Part shown: one piece after another, positions 6,141-9,016 of the stretch
Layout: each line of letters opens with the position of its first letter
How positions within the stretch are numbered: position 1 is the first letter of the stretch
NCBI GenBank assembly: GCA_913041025.1
Contig: CAJWGQ010000118.1
Location: forward strand, 1 to 9,016
Direction of reading: 5' to 3'
DNA: 9,016 nucleotides
From: an uncultured Gammaproteobacteria bacterium
GTDB lineage: Bacteria; Pseudomonadota; Gammaproteobacteria; Pseudomonadales; Azotimanducaceae_A
Notes under the pieces: generated by a model
Seen by the model: only the letters and a program-made list of their open reading frames with translations
What the model was told of the DNA's origin: nothing
Databases searched by the model: none
Made by a program: the position numbers and the translations under genes

Positions 6141-8567
6141 TTAAAGGGTATAACGATACTGCAATGAAACAACCCTCCCAAGGTGAGTAGTGGCTGCTTG
6201 ATCAAGGCTATTAGCACCCAGATTGTTTACCGGAATTCTACCCGGTATCGCACCTCCTCCGAGTATATAATATTCATCCGAAAGGTTTTTCCCCATTAGA
6301 GTGAATGCGTGATGACCATCTTCACTGTAGAGACTTACTGAAGCATCCCAAATCCAAAAACTATCTTGAACAAACGGATCGAGAGAAGCAGTCCAAGAGT
6401 AATCATCGGTGAATCTTGCATCGGTGGAGAGGGAGAGTCGCCAGTTTTCGGCAAGTGAAGTATCGTAGGTAAATCCAATGAAGCCAGTTATATCGGCGCT
6501 ACCTGCACCATCAAGGCCTATTAAATTATCTCCGGTAGGTGTGATGAAATCATCTGAATAGACTGTGTCTGTCCAAGCCCAAGCTGTCCTAAGAGTAAGG
6601 CCCTCAACGTTTGTATTCCAGAGCATATCGAATTCTACTCCTTCGGTCTCGAGAGCAGAGGCATTGAAGGTGCTGAATTGGATTATGGTTGAATCAAAAA
6701 GTTGTACTTGAAGATCCGAGTATTCGTAAGAAAAGGCGGTAGCATTAAATCGCATCGATCCGTCAAGGAAATTGGCTTTCATTCCTACCTCAAAACCTTC
6801 GGCTTCTTCTGAGTCATAGACTAAAAAGCTAAAGTCCCCGCCATTAACCGCTGGGTTAAGGGCCGCTGTGGGTAGAGCACTATTGTCCAACCCTCCAGAT
6901 TTAAAGCCCTCTTTGTATGCTGCGAAAACAGAAATATCGTCCGTCAGGTAGTGGTTGATAGCGATTTCCGGAGACACATTTGAATCCGAGAATTCCAGCC
7001 CATCGATCCGGGGCGGCGCCCCAAATCCGAACGCGACGGCGGCAGCATGCACATAGGGGATTAAGATGTAGCCCTCCTTGTCCTCGTCAGTATAACGAGC
7101 CCCAACGGTCAGCTCAGTTTTTTCAGTTATGTCCCAATACACTGCAAGCATCGCAGAATAGACGGTTGTATCTAAGAAGTGATCTTTATTGTAATCGTAC
7201 ATATTTCCAGTTGCCGGGTCCGGTCCAACTAGTGCTGAGGAAGGATCGAAATCTCCGAATAAAGCCAGAGCTGGCCCAAATATATTAGGCATTACCGCTA
7301 AGTTAAAGGCGTATTGATAGGCATCAAACTCTTGCTCTATGTCCTGCCAGTAAAATCCTGCCTGGAAATTTATCGGTCCGTCAAACGAGCTATTTAATCG
7401 CAATTCTTGGGAAAGACTTTCATAATCGTTGAAATGCAGTCCGCCGAAGACGCCAGCTCCATAGCTGTAGTCGTCAAGCTCGTCATGACTTAGATCAACC
7501 CAACCAGTTACCGAGGTAAAGGCGAGGTTGTCACTTACGTCCCAGTTCATTGTGAAGGAAAGAAAATTTGTGTCTTGATTCAATCCTGGCTCACCGTTGT
7601 CATAACCGCCAGGAAGTCCTGCACGCAATCCAGGATTCAGATTTAGTTTTGATGTGTTTCCGTTGATCACACAATCGTCGATTCCCCGAACTGTGGTAAA
7701 TGCTGCCCCTCCTGATGGGATGCCAGTGCTTTGGACAATTCCCTCAGGACAGACATCTTCTGTCCATGCTGTGCCACCACCGTCATTTTCGTATCTGGAA
7801 AAGTTGTACTTTAATTTCGCTTCAAAGTCATCGGACGGCGCCCACAAAAGAGTAAGTCTCGCATTGAGCGACTCATCTCCATACCATTGCTTAGCACCAT
7901 TGATGCTGAAGTTAACAGGGTCATTGACAGATAGGTTCTCAAACATTTCGTCATTTTTTGTAAATCCAATAGCGAAACGTGCCAATAAGTTTTCAGACAC
8001 CGCGCCAGAGACAACCATTTCTCCATAAGTCCCTTGATGTTCTGTCTCTACTCCGGCCATAACTTCGAACTCAAATTCTTCGCTGGGATCATTGGTCATT
8101 ATGGAGATTACGCCAGCGGTCGCTGATTTTCCGAAATACAATGATTGTGGACCTTTGAGGATTTCTAATTGCCGCATGTCCATGTAGGAGTTATGAATAA
8201 AACGCCCACGATTGACGACTACACCGTCAAGGTTGATGGCTACTGAATGGTCAAAAGCGGCTGAGATCGAGCTTGATCCTATCCCCCTTAAACGAAGCGA
8301 GGAACCATTCCCCGACCCACCATGATTAATAACCATGTTGGGTACCATTTTAGCCGCGTCGACTAGACTAGTAATATTGTATCGCTCTAGGTCTTCCTCG
8401 GTTAGAGCTGCGATGGTGACTGGTACGTCCTGCAGCCCCTCGGACTGCTGTCTAGCGGTCACGATTATTTCCTCCATACCACGATCGTCGTTTGCTATGG
8501 AGGTTTGGGTTGCGGCAGTTGCGACTAGCGCTAAGAATAATGCAAATACAAGTTTGAAATGATCCAC
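6141..8567 (-). CDS. TonB-dependent outer-membrane receptor (tandem paralog 2)
   Basis: An 808-residue receptor that aligns with the 807-residue neighbour with an offset of one residue over nearly its full length. It starts at GTG (8567), seven bases after a GGGG ribosome-binding sequence. A signal peptide covers about residues 1-26 (FKLVFALFLALVATAA core), followed by EEIIVTA (32-38) as TonB box, the plug to about 156 (LEILKGPQSLYFGKSATAG), and the barrel to the end. Plug and central barrel are about 90% identical to paralog 1. Differences cluster at about 210-230, 290-312, 324-352 and 676-770, expected to be loops and late strands. It shares the sole Cys pair (Cys273, Cys299) and the terminal QYRYTL. 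It is transcribed from its own promoter, 276 bases after uvrA. The ligand is unknown but probably related to that of paralog 1. Confidence 0.93.
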   Translation of the reverse strand: MDHFKLVFALFLALVATAATQTSIANDDRGMEEIIVTARQQSEGLQDVPVTIAALTEEDLERYNITSLVDAAKMVPNMVINHGGSGNGSSLRLRGIGSSSISAAFDHSVAINLDGVVVNRGRFIHNSYMDMRQLEILKGPQSLYFGKSATAGVISIMTNDPSEEFEFEVMAGVETEHQGTYGEMVVSGAVSENLLARFAIGFTKNDEMFENLSVNDPVNFSINGAKQWYGDESLNARLTLLWAPSDDFEAKLKYNFSRYENDGGGTAWTEDVCPEGIVQSTGIPSGGAAFTTVRGIDDCVINGNTSKLNLNPGLRAGLPGGYDNGEPGLNQDTNFLSFTMNWDVSDNLAFTSVTGWVDLSHDELDDYSYGAGVFGGLHFNDYESLSQELRLNSSFDGPINFQAGFYWQDIEQEFDAYQYAFNLAVMPNIFGPALALFGDFDPSSALVGPDPATGNMYDYNKDHFLDTTVYSAMLAVYWDITEKTELTVGARYTDEDKEGYILIPYVHAAAVAFGFGAPPRIDGLEFSDSNVSPEIAINHYLTDDISVFAAYKEGFKSGGLDNSALPTAALNPAVNGGDFSFLVYDSEEAEGFEVGMKANFLDGSMRFNATAFSYEYSDLQVQLFDSTIIQFSTFNASALETEGVEFDMLWNTNVEGLTLRTAWAWTDTVYSDDFITPTGDNLIGLDGAGSADITGFIGFTYDTSLAENWRLSLSTDARFTDDYSWTASLDPFVQDSFWIWDASVSLYSEDGHHAFTLMGKNLSDEYYILGGGAIPGRIPVNNLGANSLDQAATTHLGRVVSLQYRYTL

Positions 8568-8671
8568 GTTTGTGCCCCTTTTTTCTATTCTTTTTTTTCT
8601 AAGGAATACAAAGGAACCGAAGTGCCTTTCTCTTTGAAAGTTATAGCCGTCTTTTCAATACGGATTGGTCA

Positions 8672-8699
8672 ATTGTGAGGGTACTGTGCGGAATGTCAA
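8672..8699 (-). promoter_or_regulatory. Candidate promoter of receptor 2
   Basis: On the minus strand, a perfect TTGACA (8699-8694) is followed after 16 bases by CACAAT (8677-8672, 4/6). The predicted leader is about 100 bases and purine-rich close to the start codon. The perfect inverted repeat seen at the receptor 1 promoter is absent here, so the two genes may be regulated differently. Confidence 0.42.
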
Positions 8700-8843
8700 T
8701 AGTTAAAGAATTATGAAGTTTATGGTCTATTTGCCGGAGAATTTAGCCTATGCAATTTTGATAACGGAGAACGTGTAGAATTTAATTCAAGAGAGAACCA
8801 TCTATTTGCGCGAGAACTGGTGTGCTTCGAAACGATAAGAGTT

Positions 8844-9016
8844 TTATTCCTTGGATTTTAGGGCTTTTGAGAGGTGGTGGCCTGTCTCCGATTTCTTATT
8901 TTCAGAGACTTCTTCGGGGGTGCCTACTACCATAATTTCTCCGCCACCGGGACCACCATCCGGTCCTAGGTCAATCACCCAATCTACGGTTTTTATTACA
9001 TCTAGATTATGTTCTA
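8844..9016 (-). CDS. uvrA: Excinuclease ABC subunit A, C-terminal 56 residues (cut by window edge)
   Basis: The minus-strand frame entering from the right edge reads [20 protein letters not shown], then [19 protein letters not shown], and ends ...SKALKSKE before TAA. This is the conserved end of UvrA, the damage-recognition ATPase of nucleotide excision repair. [15 protein letters not shown] and GTPEEV belong to the end of the second ABC-type ATPase domain, where the His of EHN is the ABC H-loop. The tail after the GTPEEV block is short and charged. No convincing hairpin terminator follows the stop before the receptor 2 promoter. Confidence 0.94.
   Translation of the reverse strand, partial: EHNLDVIKTVDWVIDLGPDGGPGGGEIMVVGTPEEVSENKKSETGHHLSKALKSKE

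Noticed and set aside
5936..8694. Shared motif GTACTnnnCGGAAT in both receptor promoters (5936-5949 and 8681-8694)
   Set aside because: Eleven of 14 bases agree, but my rough estimate gives a few such matches by chance between two regions of this size. It also sits at a different place relative to each candidate promoter.
8700..8843. Small gene or terminator in the gap after uvrA
   Set aside because: I found no convincing start with a ribosome binding site and no hairpin followed by T residues. The related fragments ccggagaattta and acggagaacgtg are too short to call a repeat.

Overview
The window looks like chromosomal DNA of a moderate-GC gammaproteobacterium, probably a marine or other aquatic heterotroph. 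The basis is a Bax-type periplasmic glucosaminidase (a gammaproteobacterial family), a MerC-domain membrane protein next to a TauD/TfdA dioxygenase, and two large TonB-dependent receptors, beside the housekeeping gene uvrA. This assignment is an inference from gene families; no rRNA or other taxonomic marker is present. I see no tRNA, rRNA, CRISPR array, insertion sequence or phage gene.

Layout from left to right. Positions 1-862 (minus strand) hold a two-gene unit: a MerC-domain protein, and one base after its stop a TauD/TfdA-family 2-oxoglutarate dioxygenase that runs off the left edge. A divergent intergenic region (863-1128) carries back-to-back candidate promoters. On the plus strand follow an SDR oxidoreductase (best start is a TTG at 1129) and a Nudix hydrolase of the ADP-ribose pyrophosphatase type, probably co-transcribed. 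Converging on them from the minus strand is a bax-like glucosaminidase gene. Its signal peptide is still encoded, but I find no canonical in-frame start codon in front of it.

Positions 3388-8700 are dominated by two tandem TonB-dependent receptor genes (807 and 808 aa), both on the minus strand. Each has its own terminator and its own candidate promoter. The proteins align almost without gaps and are about 90% identical in the plug and central barrel, while the DNA differs at many synonymous sites. That points to an old duplication kept under strong protein-level constraint. The right edge holds the last 56 codons of uvrA.

How the genes work together: the receptors would import a scarce nutrient across the outer membrane, powered by TonB. 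The substrate cannot be read from the sequence. The TauD-like enzyme could act in scavenging organic sulfur or other organics, but nothing here physically links it to the receptors. I did not find a clearly new multi-gene system. The most notable items are the conserved receptor pair, the inverted-repeat operator candidate at the first receptor's promoter, the bax start-codon anomaly, and the SDR whose catalytic Ser is replaced by Ala.
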